Below, piece after piece: positions 47,970-60,589 of a stretch of DNA of 64,000 nt; the stretch's first letter is position 1, and every line of letters starts with the position of its first letter. The stretch spans positions 206,268 through 270,267 of the forward strand of contig ML210163.1 in assembly GCA_004369085.1 (NCBI GenBank), in the 5' to 3' direction. Source of the stretch: Coprinopsis marcescibilis (taxonomy: Eukaryota; Basidiomycota; Agaricomycetes; Agaricales; Psathyrellaceae). The notes beneath the pieces are model-generated. The model did not search any database, was not told the origin of the DNA, and was given only the letters and a program-made list of their open reading frames with translations. Made by a program: the position numbers and the translations under genes.

Positions 47970-50062
47970 TCACAACTTTGTCTTCTTCTTTACACCTGAT
48001 CTCACACCAAAAACAATAGCCTTGTCCACATCCAACCTCTCCTGGTTCGAGGTCATCGCCCTCTCGAGGTCCTCCTGGGCACTCTGGAGCCCAGCTTCCA
48101 AGACCCATCGCTTGAACACTTCGACATCTATACCACTGGTAGGTTGAGCAGTCTCTACAGCCCACAGCGCGTGCTCCAAGAGGTAAATGCTCGAGGCGAT
48201 GTATCCCACCACAATCAACGCCGGTCGCGGGGCGAGTGGATGGAGAGGTAGGGTGTAAGCTTTAGGGAGGGCTTTCAAGCCCTCTTGAAGGAGTTTGATG
48301 GGTGCATCGAGCTGCGAAGCGAGAGATATAGGAACAGTTTCGATGATGGACAGGGCCCACTGTTGAATGCAATTGAATTTATGTAGCATGAGACGTGGAA
48401 GAAAAAACGCACCGAGGTAAATGCATTGAGTACCTCTCCGTTTTGCGCAGATCGTGCCAGATCCAGAGCCAATACCGCAACAGTTCCCTCCCAGATTCTG
48501 AGAAGATTCATCAGTATGTATGTCTAAAGCGCCAAACCAAGACATATACACCTACTTTTCGACCAAACCGTCACGTATGGCTCTCCCGATACCATTTTCC
48601 TCCATATACCCTGCACCTCCAAGGGCAGTCATAGCCTCTTCCATCCCGGCACAAGCCTTCTCGGCACAGAACGCCTTGAGGACGGGAGTGAGCATCCTCA
48701 ATCTCTGGCCCTCTTCACCAGTAACCACATCGCACTCTGATTTACCTAACAACCTGACAACGCCAAACGCCAAATGAGTCAAGGCTCGATACAAAAGATT
48801 GATCTGAGCGAGCTGGGCAACGTGTATAGGTGCATCTTGCAGGAGCTGGGACCCCGAGCGTACGGCGCGAACGCGAGAGTAGGCGGTTGCGATGCTGAGG
48901 CACTTGCGGAGGTGGCCAATGGAGGTTATGGCGGACCATACGCGGGTTATGTTCAGTACTGGCGTTATACTCTTGACACCCTGGTTCAAGGGGCTGACAA
49001 GGTACCCCTCCGTTCCTTGTAGGCTCAACTCGGCTGTTGGAAGTGCATGCGTGCCAATCTTATTCTTGAGCCGATGGATAAAAATGTTGTTGCTGATCGG
49101 GGAGGGTTGGGTCTTGGAGTTGGGGTCCGGGAAGAGTGGCTTGCGAAGTGGGATGAGGAAGAGTGATAGTGCTCTGGAGCCGGAGGATGCGGGGCCGGTA
49201 CGAGCCAGGGCGACCGAGACTTCGCTGTCGGTCGCGCTAGAGAACCATTTGATCCCTGTAAGAGAGTATTTCGAGCCATAAGGGTGCTCTTGGCCGAGGC
49301 TTTGGGCGGTGGTCTCAGTCAACGATACATCTGATCCTCCAGGACGCTGCAGACAGACGCTACTATCAATGAAAGGACCAAGCAGTGTGGCCAAGTACCC
49401 ACCTCCGTCATCCATTGGCCAGCTGTGAATGCTTTCGAGGGATCACGGCTACGTTGAGATTGGTCATTTAACGGAGACCGAGGGGATATATTGAAATGCG
49501 CACCTAATGAGCCTCGGTAACACATCCCTCGTTAACGCATCTTTTCCAAGCAGCTCGATGATTCTGGCGGTGCCGTCGGTCATGCTGAGCGGACAAAAGA
49601 CCTCCTGAGTATCCCCAACCATGAGCAGGATCTTTGCGAAGCCATAGACGCGACTGTGTTCGTTGTATGTGCGTTCGTAGAATATGCCTGGTATTCCTTC
49701 TGTTTGGGAGATGGCTTTGATTTTGCGCCAGCCTTCACTGGTTTGGAGATGGTCAATGCGTCGTCCCCATTGGTCGTACTGGGTAAGCGTGGGTGGTGAA
49801 ACAGATGCGCTCGAAGCCAAGGGGCGGAGGACTGGAGAATGTTGAAGGCTGAGAGTTCACATATGTTGAGATTGTACCCACCTTCCAAAACGTCGGAACC
49901 CAGCCTTTCAAGGTCAGGTTCGATTTCCTTGTGAACACTAACGAAGATATGCCCAGATTCTACTTCTGAGACGCTGAAGTTGCGTTGAATAGGACAGGAC
50001 AAACCTGTCAGGGAGAACACGTCGCAGGAGACCTGGGAGAACGGGATCTTCAAGGTATGCAT
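47970..50062 (-). CDS. Acyl-CoA dehydrogenase, AidB-like
   Basis: Start taken at 50062 (MHTLKIPFSQVS); a short upstream exon is possible. Splicing gives EIEPDLERLGSDVLEVLRPLA, TLTQYDQWGRRIDHLQTSEGW, EGIPGIFYERTYNEHSRVYG, CPLSMTDGTARIIELL and AGQWMTE joined to RPGGSDVSLTETTAQ, the flavin-binding TxTGQWMTE..GGSD region of AidB-type enzymes. Then come YSLTGIKWFSSATDSEVSV, NKIGTHALPTAEL, GVKSITPVLNITRV, ALGGAGYMEENGIGRAIRD and KIWEGTVAVLALDL. The C-terminus ends SGVKKKTKL at 47970. FAD enzymes of this branch oxidise acyl-CoA or related substrates; bacterial AidB protects against alkylation, but the fungal role is unclear. The final residues SGVKKKTKL do not form a standard PTS1. Confidence 0.82.
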
Positions 50063-50865
50063 TCTTCTCTGAGAACGGAATCTATACGCATTGTCAAGCT
50101 TTGTTAATAATTATTCAAAAGTCCCGCGTACTGGCTGAAATCCTTCCTCAATTCGCATCGTAGTGAATGATGTCTTCTGGTGCCGCCTTGCTACTGCATG
50201 AGGATCAAGTCAATAATCATTCAGAGCGCACTGCGACACTTTCAGAATCGAACCTGGGTCCTAGGTATGATGGGGAAGAGCAGAGATATCAACAATTCCA
50301 CTTCTCCTTCTGCTCCTTGCGCTCCCCATAATATGCAAGTTTGCCGGTGGGTCACTTGATGTCTCCTGACAAGAAAGTCATAATCAGATGTCTCGGTCAT
50401 ACTAGCTAGGGTGAGTGGGAACCTCACAGTGATTCTAAAGTAAACTTCTTAACTGAAAGTCATTCTACAATGTCTTTATAGTATGAGCAGCAGCGTTAGA
50501 GACAACGAAAGGACTGGAAATAATAAGCAGGTCGACCGCCCCTGCACTGAATTCGAAAGGGCTGCCCTAAATAGCCCCTATCTTACGCTTGACTCGCGCG
50601 CAATTCTCGTTCTCGGTGGTTTGTCCTGCGCTCATGATTGATAGCCACCAATGTTCTCATTCCTCGGTCTCGATACAATTCATTTACGGACTGCAAGATC
50701 TGTAGCGCCAGCTGTCGTTAGCTGTCATCCCATGATCCCATGATCCCACCCACAGATTCAGTTACACGGACAGCCCTGGACAGCCCCAATGCTCATCCTT
50801 TCGTCAGCGCCTTCATTCTCCTCCACTTGAGTGACTACGTTCAGGCTATTACTTGAAGAGTAGCA
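50063..50865. other. Intergenic region between acyl-CoA dehydrogenase and NLR genes
   Basis: No gene recognised. It should contain both divergent promoters. Confidence 0.35.
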
Positions 50866-53509
50866 ATGATAGATGGGTGCCTCGTCCTCCAAACCGGTGA
50901 GCTTCTAGAGTTTTCTTCGAACACTGAGGCAAGGGTGTTCATCACCAAGCCGCAATCATAGTTATATCAGGGGCCTAAAAATCCGGAACCACACAAATCT
51001 CGCTCTGAAGACACATCATGTGGGCACTTGAGTCATTTTAAAACTATAAAGAACCATTCTTGACAAAAAATGTAGGGTACCTATCGAATGGCACCAACCT
51101 TGATCCCCGTTTCGAAAGTGGGGCAAATTCAACTGCAATCGGCGGCCTCTCGTCTCAACCAGCGGTCAACGTTCTGCAAAATGCGCAAGGAATAACTCTG
51201 AACGGAGGAAACATACTTGCTGCAGGCAGAGACATCATCATTACAACTGTTCAGACACCAACAGCAGATGGTAAGGGCTTGACCTCCGTTAATGAGTTGA
51301 CCATTTACCGATTGCATGCTTAGAGGTCAAAACAATGGCAAAATGGATTACTTTAATCAATTTTCGAGCGGTGTGGATGGATACGATCGCAAAGAAGGCA
51401 CCTGGAACGGGCACTTGGCTTCCTAGAACCTCCAAATTCAGGGAATGGGGGGTGCTGGAACGCGGAATCCTCTGCGGAACAGGGCTCCGTACGTTGCCAC
51501 TACCAGGTTACACATCATTTTTGCTGATACTATCGCTCGCAGCTGGGGCTGGCAAGACTGTCCTTTCGTGAGTTGAACTCATCCCCAGCTTTCGTGATAG
51601 TTGACGATGCTTTAAGGTCAATCGTGGTAGAGCAATTGCGAGAAGCCTGTCGAGCGAGTAGCCAAGATTGCGCAGTGCTTGTCGTCTTCTTCCGTTATAC
51701 GGACAAGATAACAGCAAGGGATACCTACGCCGCGCTTGTTCGGCAACTCTTGGAGGATCACCCTGGTGTATTTGACCTTGTCAAGTCTCTCTATATGAAG
51801 CACGATCGACACGGCACGATCCTATCCAAGGTCGAACTCATCCAACTCCTACGTGAGGCCACAAACCTACTGAGGAGGTGTTTTATCACGCTAGACGCCT
51901 TTGACGAGGCCCCAAAAGAGGTCCAGCTTGAGATATTCCAAACACTCTGTTCTATGAAAGTCAACATTTTCGCCACATCCCGACCATCAATTCTTCCGAA
52001 GGATGTTCTTGCTAAGGCTCAGGTGTTGGAGATTGTGGCACAACGAGAGGATATAGAGATCCTGGTCAGGGAAAAGATCAAAAAGAATGCAGAATTCCGT
52101 GCCCTTCTTGCAGAGCATAGTCAGACGGCCGACTGGGAGGCGAAGATTGTTTCAAAGGTGCAGGAACGGTCGCGCGGAATGTGAGTCATTTTGCTTTAAG
52201 GGAGACGTTCCCTGTCTGATCAACTCGAAAGGTTCTTAGTTGCCGCTCTCCAGCTGGAAATGCTTCAATTATGCCTGAACCTTGGTGAATTGGAAGAAAC
52301 GCTCGAGAACTTGCCTGAAGGTGTCAAAGAGATGTACCAGGCAACAGTCCGAAGAATTCAAGAACAACCACGGAACAGCTTCCTCCTTGCTCAAAGCATT
52401 TTCCTTTGGCTCCTCCATTCTCGGCGTCCACTGAAGATCAAGGAGTTGAGAAATGCGGCTGCCATATCCATGCAGACGTGCATATTCGACGAAACTAGAG
52501 TCGTCAGTGGAGATCGGTTGATCTCTGTATGTTGCGGTCTTGTCACGGTCGACACTGAAACCCACGACGTTCGGCTCATTCGTATGTATGAGTTGACTCG
52601 AGCCTCTGAAAAGGATGCTGATTATTCATGTTTCCAGATTACACCACCTTCGACGCCCTCAAGGAAATCTTCCCGTTCGACAATGAATCTCCTCATTCCT
52701 TCATAGCCGCTGCATGCACCCGGTATCTTCTGGACCACAACGTCAACGATTACGACGAACACCATCATAACGCACAAGGATTCGAGTCATTTCTGTTCAA
52801 ATTCCCTCTCCTCGAGTATGCACATTCGAACTGGGCATTCCATGTATGCGAAGCCCAATCATTCCCCCAAGATATCGTCCAATTCGTTAACCAGTGCCAA
52901 CGATTCCCCATCATTTGGTACAGAAAAACAGGCATCCTAATCCACCCATTTCTTGTTGCGGTTTGGTACAACCTACCACAATATTACGATTTCCTCGAAT
53001 CCGACAGTTCCACCGACATCGCCATGACAGAGCGTCTTGATACCGCCTTGACATTGGCCGCGTACCAGGGCCATGTCGATATCGTACGAAAGTTATTGAC
53101 TGCCCCTGGTGTGGATATCAACGTCAAGAACGAAGATATGAAAACTGCATTGCGGATAGCGTCAGGGAAAGGTCACACCGAGATCGTCGCCCAGCTTCTC
53201 CAATGCAAAGGAATATCCCCGAATATCCAGGACAGCGAAGGAGGAACAGCTATACTTGCCGCCTCGACCTCCAACCAGACCCAGATTACACGGATGTTGC
53301 TCCAGTGCCCGGGGATAGCGGTTAACGTCCAGGATAGCGCCGGGTGTACTGCGTTGATCACCGCATCGTTTGCAGGCTTTGAAGAAATCGTGGAGATGGT
53401 GCTGGATGCGGATGACACTGGCGTCAACATTAAGCTTGCCTCACCCAACGGGCGAGATGCCTTGATCTGTGCATCGCTACGAGGCTGTGCACCGGTCTAT
53501 TTTAGTTAA
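50866..53509 (+). CDS. NACHT-ankyrin (NLR-like) protein, ankyrin array cut short
   Basis: Exon 1 is tentatively MIDGCLVLQT (50866), the only start that splices in phase to GYLSNGTNLDPRF. Next come NAQGITLNGGNILAAGRD, typical of fungal NLR N-termini, and APGTGTWLPRTSKFREWG. An intron then joins to GTGLPGAGKTVLS, the Walker A loop (main part 51540-51556). Walker B is CFITLDAFDEAP (LDAFDE at 51891-51908), followed by IFATSRPS. A winged-helix-like region (LLHSRRPLKIKELRNAAAI) follows, then three to four ankyrin repeats (TALTLAAYQGHVDIVRKLL, TALRIASGKGHTEIVAQLL, TALITASFAGFEEIVEMVL). The fourth stops at DALICASLRGCAPVYFS. Fungal STAND/NLR proteins oligomerise on ligand binding and control incompatibility or defence responses. 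The abrupt end lies 16 bases from the KDZ terminus. Confidence 0.8.
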
Positions 53510-53525
53510 CTAAGGGAGGCACCTA

Positions 53526-53547
53526 TGGGTTGAGCATGCTCAACCCA
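53526..53547. repeat. Perfect 22-bp palindrome at left KDZ end
   Basis: The half-site TGGGTTGAGCA is followed directly by its reverse complement. It contains the TTGAGCA word that is repeated inside the element. Confidence 0.8.
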
Positions 53548-53639
53548 CTTTGCTCAAATATTCTTTGTGACTGCTCAATCAATTTTATTACTACCCGTAT
53601 TGATATACATGATAGCTCCAGTATTTATATTTACAGTAT

Positions 53640-53960
53640 ATACTTTGAGCAGAACATTGCTCAAATTTAATTGAGCAGAAGGGATGAGCAGCGAGTTGAA
53701 TGGGGGGGGGGGGATGAGCAACAATTGAGCAGCGAGTTGAGCAGCAGGAATGAGCAGCGGGAATGAGCAGCGGGAATGAGCAAAGAATTGAGCAGCGGGA
53801 ATGAGCAGCGGGAATGAGCAAAGAATTGACCAGCGAGTTCAAAGTTGAGCGAGGGGTCGAATTGAGCAGGAAGTGGAACAGAGGGGATGATCGACAAATT
53901 GAGAAAGGGCGAGAATGTCCTGGGACAGTGGGAGAGTTGAGCAGAGCATGATGAGCTGGA
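53640..53960. repeat. TTGAGCAG-rich subterminal repeats with a 12-G run
   Basis: The words TTGAGCAGC, GAATGAGCAGCGG and GATGAGCA recur more than a dozen times, mostly in one orientation, with inverted TGCTCAA at about 53656. A run of 12 G lies at 53702-53713. The block sits between the end of the transposase gene and the left terminus, the place where many DNA transposons carry transposase-binding repeats. Confidence 0.75.
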
Positions 53961-53998
53961 TGACAAGGCTGGAAAGCTGATGGATGATATGATACGCA

Positions 53999-56900
53999 CT
54001 ACAACCAAGAGGGTTTGGCGGAGAGGCCAACATCTGAGCGTTGGTCATAAAGCTTGCTTCGCTCTGCCAGCGCCAGGGCTACAACATCATTTTCAGTTGG
54101 AAGAGCAGAGAATCCAGCCTGTTCGAATATCTTCTCGGTCCGACGAGCTTGATCCAAAAGTTGGGATGCCATTTTGCGGGCGTAAGCGGATTTTCCGGGC
54201 TGATTCGGTGTGCTCTTGCCGAGTGTTGACCAGATATCTGACATCTTATGGAGGTAGCATATAGTGCGAACAAACTCGATCAACTTGAGTTCCCACTCCT
54301 CTTGCCAGCGAAGCATCTCAGCTTCAGCACGGAACCACTGGACACGATCACCTGCAAATCAGTCAACGGTAACTCAAAACCTAAGAGGCATCGAAGCGGT
54401 ACATACCCTCACTCATCCAAGCCTCTACCTGCTCATCGGTGAGCTTTGATGGTGCATGAACTGCCCAAACCCATCCAGAGTTCCCATCAGAGTGTGCAGG
54501 CTCGTGTTCGTTCTCATCGCTGACGAGCGGAGGCGAACCTGACAGGGTGTCTTGTCGGTCGATTTTTGTCCTTTTTGTACTTGTCCTATCTGATTTATCT
54601 TTCGGTTCGATCCTTCCTGTAGAGTAGTGAGCACACTGAGCAAGGAGTAGACAAATTAATGCGCACGTTTCGGAGCTTTGCTCGACTGAGTTGCCACCAT
54701 GTCGCTGCTATCGGTATGCTGGGTGTTGTTGACAGGGCGATAGGTGAGACGTCGGGTGTCTCCCATTCCAGCTGTCCAGAGCATGCCGTCGGGTTCGTAG
54801 GTGTCGCCAAGAGCACGTTTAGCAGCTGTATTCTTTCGGAGTGTTGATGCGAGATTCATCTCAGGCAGGGCGGAGTCTGATGACGAGAGGCCCAATCGGA
54901 GCAGGCAAGTTCGGATAGCATTGTACAGAGCAATAGTGCTGTCCCGTTTGAATCGAGCTTCTTCTACTTGCGCAGCCGAGCGAGTGAGTGCGGCAACCCC
55001 GCTATCATTGGCGGAACGTTCACCCAAGAGTGCGGAAAGGAATCGAACATCCACCCGGACTTGGGAAACAGCATCGTATGCGGCCCCTTCCAAAAGACGG
55101 TACTCGATCAACGCTGCACTGTCGAGGTTCATTTTAAGGCAATCCTCGACCGAGAAGTCTGCAGGGGTCAGAAGAAGTTGATCTTCCAAGTTAGTAACCA
55201 GCCCTTGCTTAAGTATGCATTCTTCCAGCTGCGGAAATAGCTTCTGTTGTACCTCTCGAAAGGCTTTCATATCTTTGGAGGCCGAGTGCCGGATGGTGCT
55301 GATTTCGGCTGTCGTTTGTGCCAAATGATGCTTATTCTCGAAACGAAGCTTTTCCTTGAGTTGCAGTCTAACAGTTTCATTAGCGATTAGCAACTTTGGA
55401 GTAAAAGGAGGCCATACTGTGATTTTCGAAGAGAGATGGATGCGTTGAGCATACTGATAATAGAAGCTTGAGTTGATGACTTGGATTCATCAGTGCTTGA
55501 TTCTTGATCTGCAACCAATGCGTTGAAGATGCGGGTCTGCGATGGAACTGCGAAAATGAGCTTTGAGTTGCAATAGTGTCGATGGTTGGTGGTTTGAACA
55601 TACCATTTGACGTGCTTTGCCTATACGGGCTTTGGACCTGGCCATCGTCGCCTTTGACTCTACGGCTGCGAGATTCCATGTCCCAGGAGTGGACCTTGTC
55701 TCTGTAAAGGCAACACAACTTGAAGAATGCTTCGATTTTTGACCCGCGAAGCTTTCCAGCCCGTACCAGCTCATTGTACAACAGAGCCGCTGCGGGTTCG
55801 AATGAGATTAAGGACGTCGGAGGGAGGAGAATCATACGGGTGTTAACAAATTTCTTGAAGTTCCAATAACCGAACACTTCGTTGTAAAGGTCGATGCGGT
55901 TTCCGTGATTCATTTGTCGAGCCTGGCCGGCAAAAGGGTTCGAATATGACCATGGGTGCTCGACCTGCTCTCCATGGAAGTGCCCAGCTGAAATGAGATA
56001 CGCCGAGGAGAAAAGATAGGTACAATTGTCCTGATGGTTTTGGATGTGGAGGAGTGGAATGAGGAAGCGGAATCGACTGATGACTGGCTCTAGCTCAGGG
56101 AGATTGTCCAAGAATCGCTGGAGGATCTTTGCAGCGTATGCACATGAGATGTCGTATGAAAGAAGGGGATCGATAACCTCAAGGAAGCTTCGAAGTGACT
56201 CTGGGTCGGCTAGAAATCGCTGTATAAGAGCGTGAAACAATGCATAGTCGGTGCTTGCAAACCTGAGAGTCAGTTTGGGTGAGATAACTGAGTGTAAACG
56301 TGCACATGTGAGACATACTTCTCTCCCTTATCGAGATTCACAAGAGAAATCATAAACCCGTAAGCGCATTGTATGCTCACCACGCCCGATATATCGGAGC
56401 CAATAAACTTCTTGGTGTCTTGCTTGTTCACAGCTTTGAGAAATGAACACGTAGTCTTCTGCGCGGTTATGTCAGAGCCAGGAAATGCCGAGGATAGCCC
56501 AAATTACAAACCTCCTTGGCATTCTCTGCGGCAACAAGCCCCAATGCCTTGTCCATGTAAGCCTTGTAAAGACGAGCATAAGGGAATAAGCCACGTCCTT
56601 CCGTGAACGAAATGTTCCTGCTCAAGTCGTTATGCCTGATCAGATGATTTGCGTGGAAATTCCCGTCTGCACAGAGGCGGATCTGAAACAGGTGACTGAT
56701 TTGCGATTAGAATGGTTCTCAAACAGATATAAAGAGACCAGCACATACCGAAGAATCTCTCTATACTTGTCCCTCTGGACTTTTAATTCAGTATTAATTC
56801 CCAATTCCGGGCATGTACCGCATCGAACGGTGAGGTCCTGCGATGGTCGATGTGGCAAGAGTTTATCAATGTTGTGATGGTGGCCATATCGTCGCTCGCT

Positions 56901-57866
56901 CGTCAGGATTTGCCACATCTTCACTGCATCTCGAAATTGGTCATATGGGTCAGCGATGTCGTCAAAGAAGAACCCGTCAGATAGATGTCGGAGGCTAGTG
57001 ATAAATGCCATGGCAGACTCGGCTGACTCCAAGTGATGTACCTGGAACACCTTCAGAACAGCAAATGTGAACGCCGTCCTTGGCCTGACAAACGTCGACG
57101 GGAACAACCGAGCATGGAGGAGTTGCTCAACATACGTCCCACTCCCGTTGCATGTGCAGAATCGGAGGCGGGTACTGTGAACCCCATTGGTATCAACGAC
57201 AATGAAGTCGTGCTTGAGGCCGTCCTCGAAGCAGTTGGGGCATGCCTCCCCTCGATGTCCTAACTGAATCCATGACGTGCCGGGGAGAGATGCGATGTCG
57301 TGCCGGACTGAATACCCTCGGCCTGCATCCCAGACTTCCGCCCAATGTGTTGGTGTATTCATATGCCCTTGGATGAAGCATTCGGCGCAGGATGGTTCCC
57401 AATACCAGCACTCCCGGCATTCAACAGTGGCAAAGGCATCTGGTTGCCCGCACTGGCATGGTTTCCCCACGTTCGGATGGCAATAATGGTCCAAGATGAG
57501 CTCAGCCATTCGAGCTTTGATCATCTCGAACTGGCTGAAAACCGAATCGGTGGGGTTTTGATCCTGTTTCGGAGTCGGTTCGGTGGGGTTTGAAGATGCG
57601 CCGCTTGGGGTAGCAGGTGGAGGAACAAAGGTAGGGGGTAGAGGATGAAGCAGAGCAGACAGGGGCTGCATACCAGGCTTGGAAGTGTTGGAAGGGAGCT
57701 GGGGGAGTGGGTTGACAACAGGAACTCTCGACGAAGCAGTGGCCTCCCCATTAGCAAATGTCTGCACTGTGACAAACTGGGTCTGAGAGTAGGTGCTGAC
57801 ATGACCCTCGCCCCGTCTCTTCGCCGCTTGAGCCTTTTCCCTTTGCTTTGCAATCCTAGAAGACAT
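53999..57866 (-). CDS. KDZ transposase with CxC2-like cysteine cluster
   Basis: Start at 57866 (MSSRIAKQREKAQAAKRRGE). The cysteine cluster includes CQCGQPDAFATVECRECWYWEPSCAECF and later CPNCFEDGLKHDF and RFCTC. The catalytic core follows over several introns: IRLCADGNFHANH (first Asp), FTEGRGLFPY, IQCAYGFMISLVNLDKGEK, YALFHAL, LLSYDISCAY (second Asp), FLIPLLHIQNHQDNC, GEQVEHPWSYSNP (Glu), MNHGNRIDLYNEVFGYWNFKK. The C-terminal half contains DSAALIEYRLLEGAAYDAV, KLTDEQVEAWMSEGDRVQWFRAEAEML and SALPTENDVVALALAERSKL, ending at 53999. About 1,000 residues. All joins stay in frame and the DDE-type residues are present, so the transposase may be active. Confidence 0.8.
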
Positions 57867-58081
57867 GTCAGTGAGAGTACGAAAGGGTAAGTGTACAACA
57901 CTGTCCCTGCAAGTACAATTTAAATATAATTCAACTGTGATCAAAACGTGGCAAGGAGCATAAGCGATACTGTTATTGATAGCGGTAGTAATACATGAGT
58001 AGAAATAATGAAAGAGTCCCAATTGTATGATGCGTGCCAATGTCCGTATGTATGTGAAAGAAAAAATGAAAGAACCCAATG

Positions 58082-60212
58082 TCAGTCAACAATGGTGCGA
58101 GGAACAATCGGAGCACGACCAAAAAACGAATAGAAGCACCAAACAAATGTTTCAAAAAGTAGTTCCTCGAGCTGAAGAATCAACTCGACGGTGGGGTAGT
58201 GGTCAGGTTCCGCAAGAAATGGGGTGCGAGGGTAGCCATGCCATGTCACCATGAGATGTTTGAGGTGAATCAGATGGACTAGGCGGTCTTGAGGCTTTGG
58301 GCTAGCCAAACCTGACCTAGATTGTCGGGTGATATCGAGTGCAAGAAGGTAGCGAGGGGTTCCGGACGGGCACATACAATCGAGCAGAAGCTCGTGGCGG
58401 GTGTCTAGAGGTCCATTCCGTACGGCATCGATTGACTTCAGTTCCATCCGCCAGTTCAACTCGGCAAGCTCCCATAAAACCTCGTTGACAAAAGATTGTT
58501 GCTGCAGCACTGCATCAGTAACCTCTTCTGCTCGGAAGATTGGGACAGAAGTGAGGAGCGTGCTCAAAGGGCCTTGGGCAAATAGAGCTTCCATTGATTG
58601 CTGCAGCAGCAGGACGGCTGTATAGCGCTCCTCTGCTGCCTGGGTGGTTGCGGGACTGGACAGAACCAAATCGCATGTGTCAGACTTGAGCATCAACATG
58701 GCACGCCACACTTTCCGTGCCAAAGGGCGAGCAACAAACATTGAAGAGAGGCAGAGACGTTGGAGAAGGAGAGGACGGAGTCGAAGCCACTGCATGATGA
58801 AGTCATGTCGCGGGCATTGACTTTTGAGGTCAAGAAAGAGCGAGGGATCAGGGAGAGCAGTGCCGTATGCTTTCGGGAGGAGAGTTGGGAAGCAAGCCGA
58901 AGGGACCACGCGAGAAAACCCAGCCAGCCAGGCTTGAGCGACAGTGGGGGCGTATGGTACATTTGGGGGGACGATGAGGGGTAACGAAGCAAAATACTTG
59001 TGCTGTTCTCTCTTGGCATGAGAGAGTTTGTCTAGGGAATCGTGAGCATAAGCTTAGCTTGTTCATAAAGAGATAAACATACAAGGATGACTGCCATAAC
59101 GGACGCTTGCCTGACGATCTACTGCTCTCGAAATCGGCAGTGACGTTGACGTGCCATTAGAAGGGGGAGGAGAATCAGATTCGGCAAAAACGTCAGAGCA
59201 GTGGAGAGCAATGCGTGATGCGACACGAATTTCGTCAGTGCGCCGAGGATTTGTGGCCTTGCCCCTGAAGATAGTTGGGAATCTGGGTTTTGAGGGCTTG
59301 AATTCGAGGAGACCTTGAGGTGACTGGAGCTGGACTACCTCTTCGATGCGAACATGATAGAGGTCCTTGATGGGACGAATGAACCAGACGGGAAGCCCAG
59401 CACTTGCAAACTCTTGAACAATGTTTGGATCGAATGTGAAGGCGCCCAGTCGGTCGGCAGTCGATGTGGCAGGGGCTGTTAGTCCGTTCATGCGAGGTCG
59501 ATATATCCTCAAGAAGTCCAGCATTCCCGTCAGCTCGCGATAGAACCTTTGAAGTTCAGCGAAACATCGGAGGAGTTCGTTCTTTGTCATGGGAAGGGTG
59601 GTGATTCGCTCCCAGAAGTTGAGCGTGAGGTTGATCAGGGATGAAAGTGATATTTTCGCAGTGGTGTCGGTGAGTGACTGACGATGCTTGGATACTGCCT
59701 GGAGGAGTTGATTGATTACATCCTGGGCTTCTTTCTTGAACTCATGGTTGAGGCAGTATACGAAGTCGTTGCAACATTGGATGTTAGGAGTCCTCCACAT
59801 GATTGAAGATCTGTCGATTCGTGGAGGTTCGCGGGGAATGCATGCCTGATGTGCGTGGAGAGGCCAGTAGGGCTGGGGCCATTGTATTGGGTCGTCGTCT
59901 GCATACCGGAAGTCGGCACGCATGAACAGCTCGCGATTATGACCAAGAGGTGGCTGCGGAACGAAATCGGCATTTGGGGTGGTGATGAAAAAGTCGTCGT
60001 CGATGAGAGCGGCAACCTTGGCATCGAAAGGTCTGACTGGGAAAATGTCAGTCACACACATACTAAAACGTGTGCAATGGCAAGCACGCACTTGGTTGAC
60101 CCGGGCGCTGATTCTGTGGGACAAGCTTGCGCTTGGTCGCGTTTGCGTCCATGGGAGGCTTGAAAGGGTCGTCCGAGGGAGTGGATACTTGAGTGAAAGA
60201 AAGAACAAGCAT
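58082..60212 (-). CDS. KDZ-borne accessory protein, function unknown
   Basis: Two long exons plus a short first exon splice into one protein of roughly 640-700 residues. Exon 1 (MLVLSFTQVSTPSDDPF at 60212, or MDANATKRKLVPQNQR at 60152) joins VRPFDAKVAALIDDDFFITT. Recognisable blocks are WRTPNIQCCNDFVYCLNHEF, LGAFTFDPNIVQEFASAGL, PVWFIRPIKDLYHVRIEEVV and, after an intron at about 59030-59085, SHAKREQHKYFASLPLIVPP, then MVTWHGYPRTPFLAEP. I recall similar GAFT.DP..VQ....AGIPVWFIRP proteins as a family repeated in mushroom genomes, without a known function. It lies just upstream of, and in the same orientation as, the transposase, within the proposed element ends. Confidence 0.7.
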
Positions 60213-60218
60213 TGACGG

Positions 60219-60275
60219 ATGCAAAATCTCGTCAATGCCGGTCGATAACTCGCAGCTGTTGGATGCAAAATCTCA
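60219..60275. repeat. Short direct repeat near the accessory gene start
   Basis: GATGCAAAATCTC occurs at about 60219 and again at about 60264, 45 bases apart, immediately upstream of the accessory gene. Confidence 0.6.
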
Positions 60276-60589
60276 ACAACTACGGGTCCTCTCGTTGCTC
60301 CTGGCCGTGTGTCGAGTGCCGTCGTCGAATTGTGGACTTGGCCTACAGTTTGGAGAAGTGTTAACGACTTCAAATGAGCAAGCTTGATGTTCGTCACTTA
60401 CCTATATAGAGAGATCCGAAGACGAAGGCTGGGATGAAAGAAGAGATGAGAAGCAAGAGTGACAGAGAACACAGAACAGAGTCCGACTCAGAGAAACAGA
60501 CCGCGAGAATCAAAACAGAGTCACGCGGCCTTCAAGTTGTTTGTCTATGTTAGATTCCAATGATCAACGATCCCCTGTGCCCTGTCGGA

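Noticed and set aside
50228..50262. tRNA-like T-arm on the reverse strand (CCCAGGTTCGATTCTG)
   Set aside because: The T-loop word is good but the T-stem does not pair fully and no acceptor, D or anticodon arm could be folded around it.
50873..50896. Possible N-myristoylation start MGASSSKP for the NLR protein
   Set aside because: This frame does not splice in phase with the next exon; the overlapping ATG at 50866 does.
53640..53960. CRISPR-like array
   Set aside because: The repeats are short, uneven and contiguous, without unique spacers, and the organism is a eukaryote.
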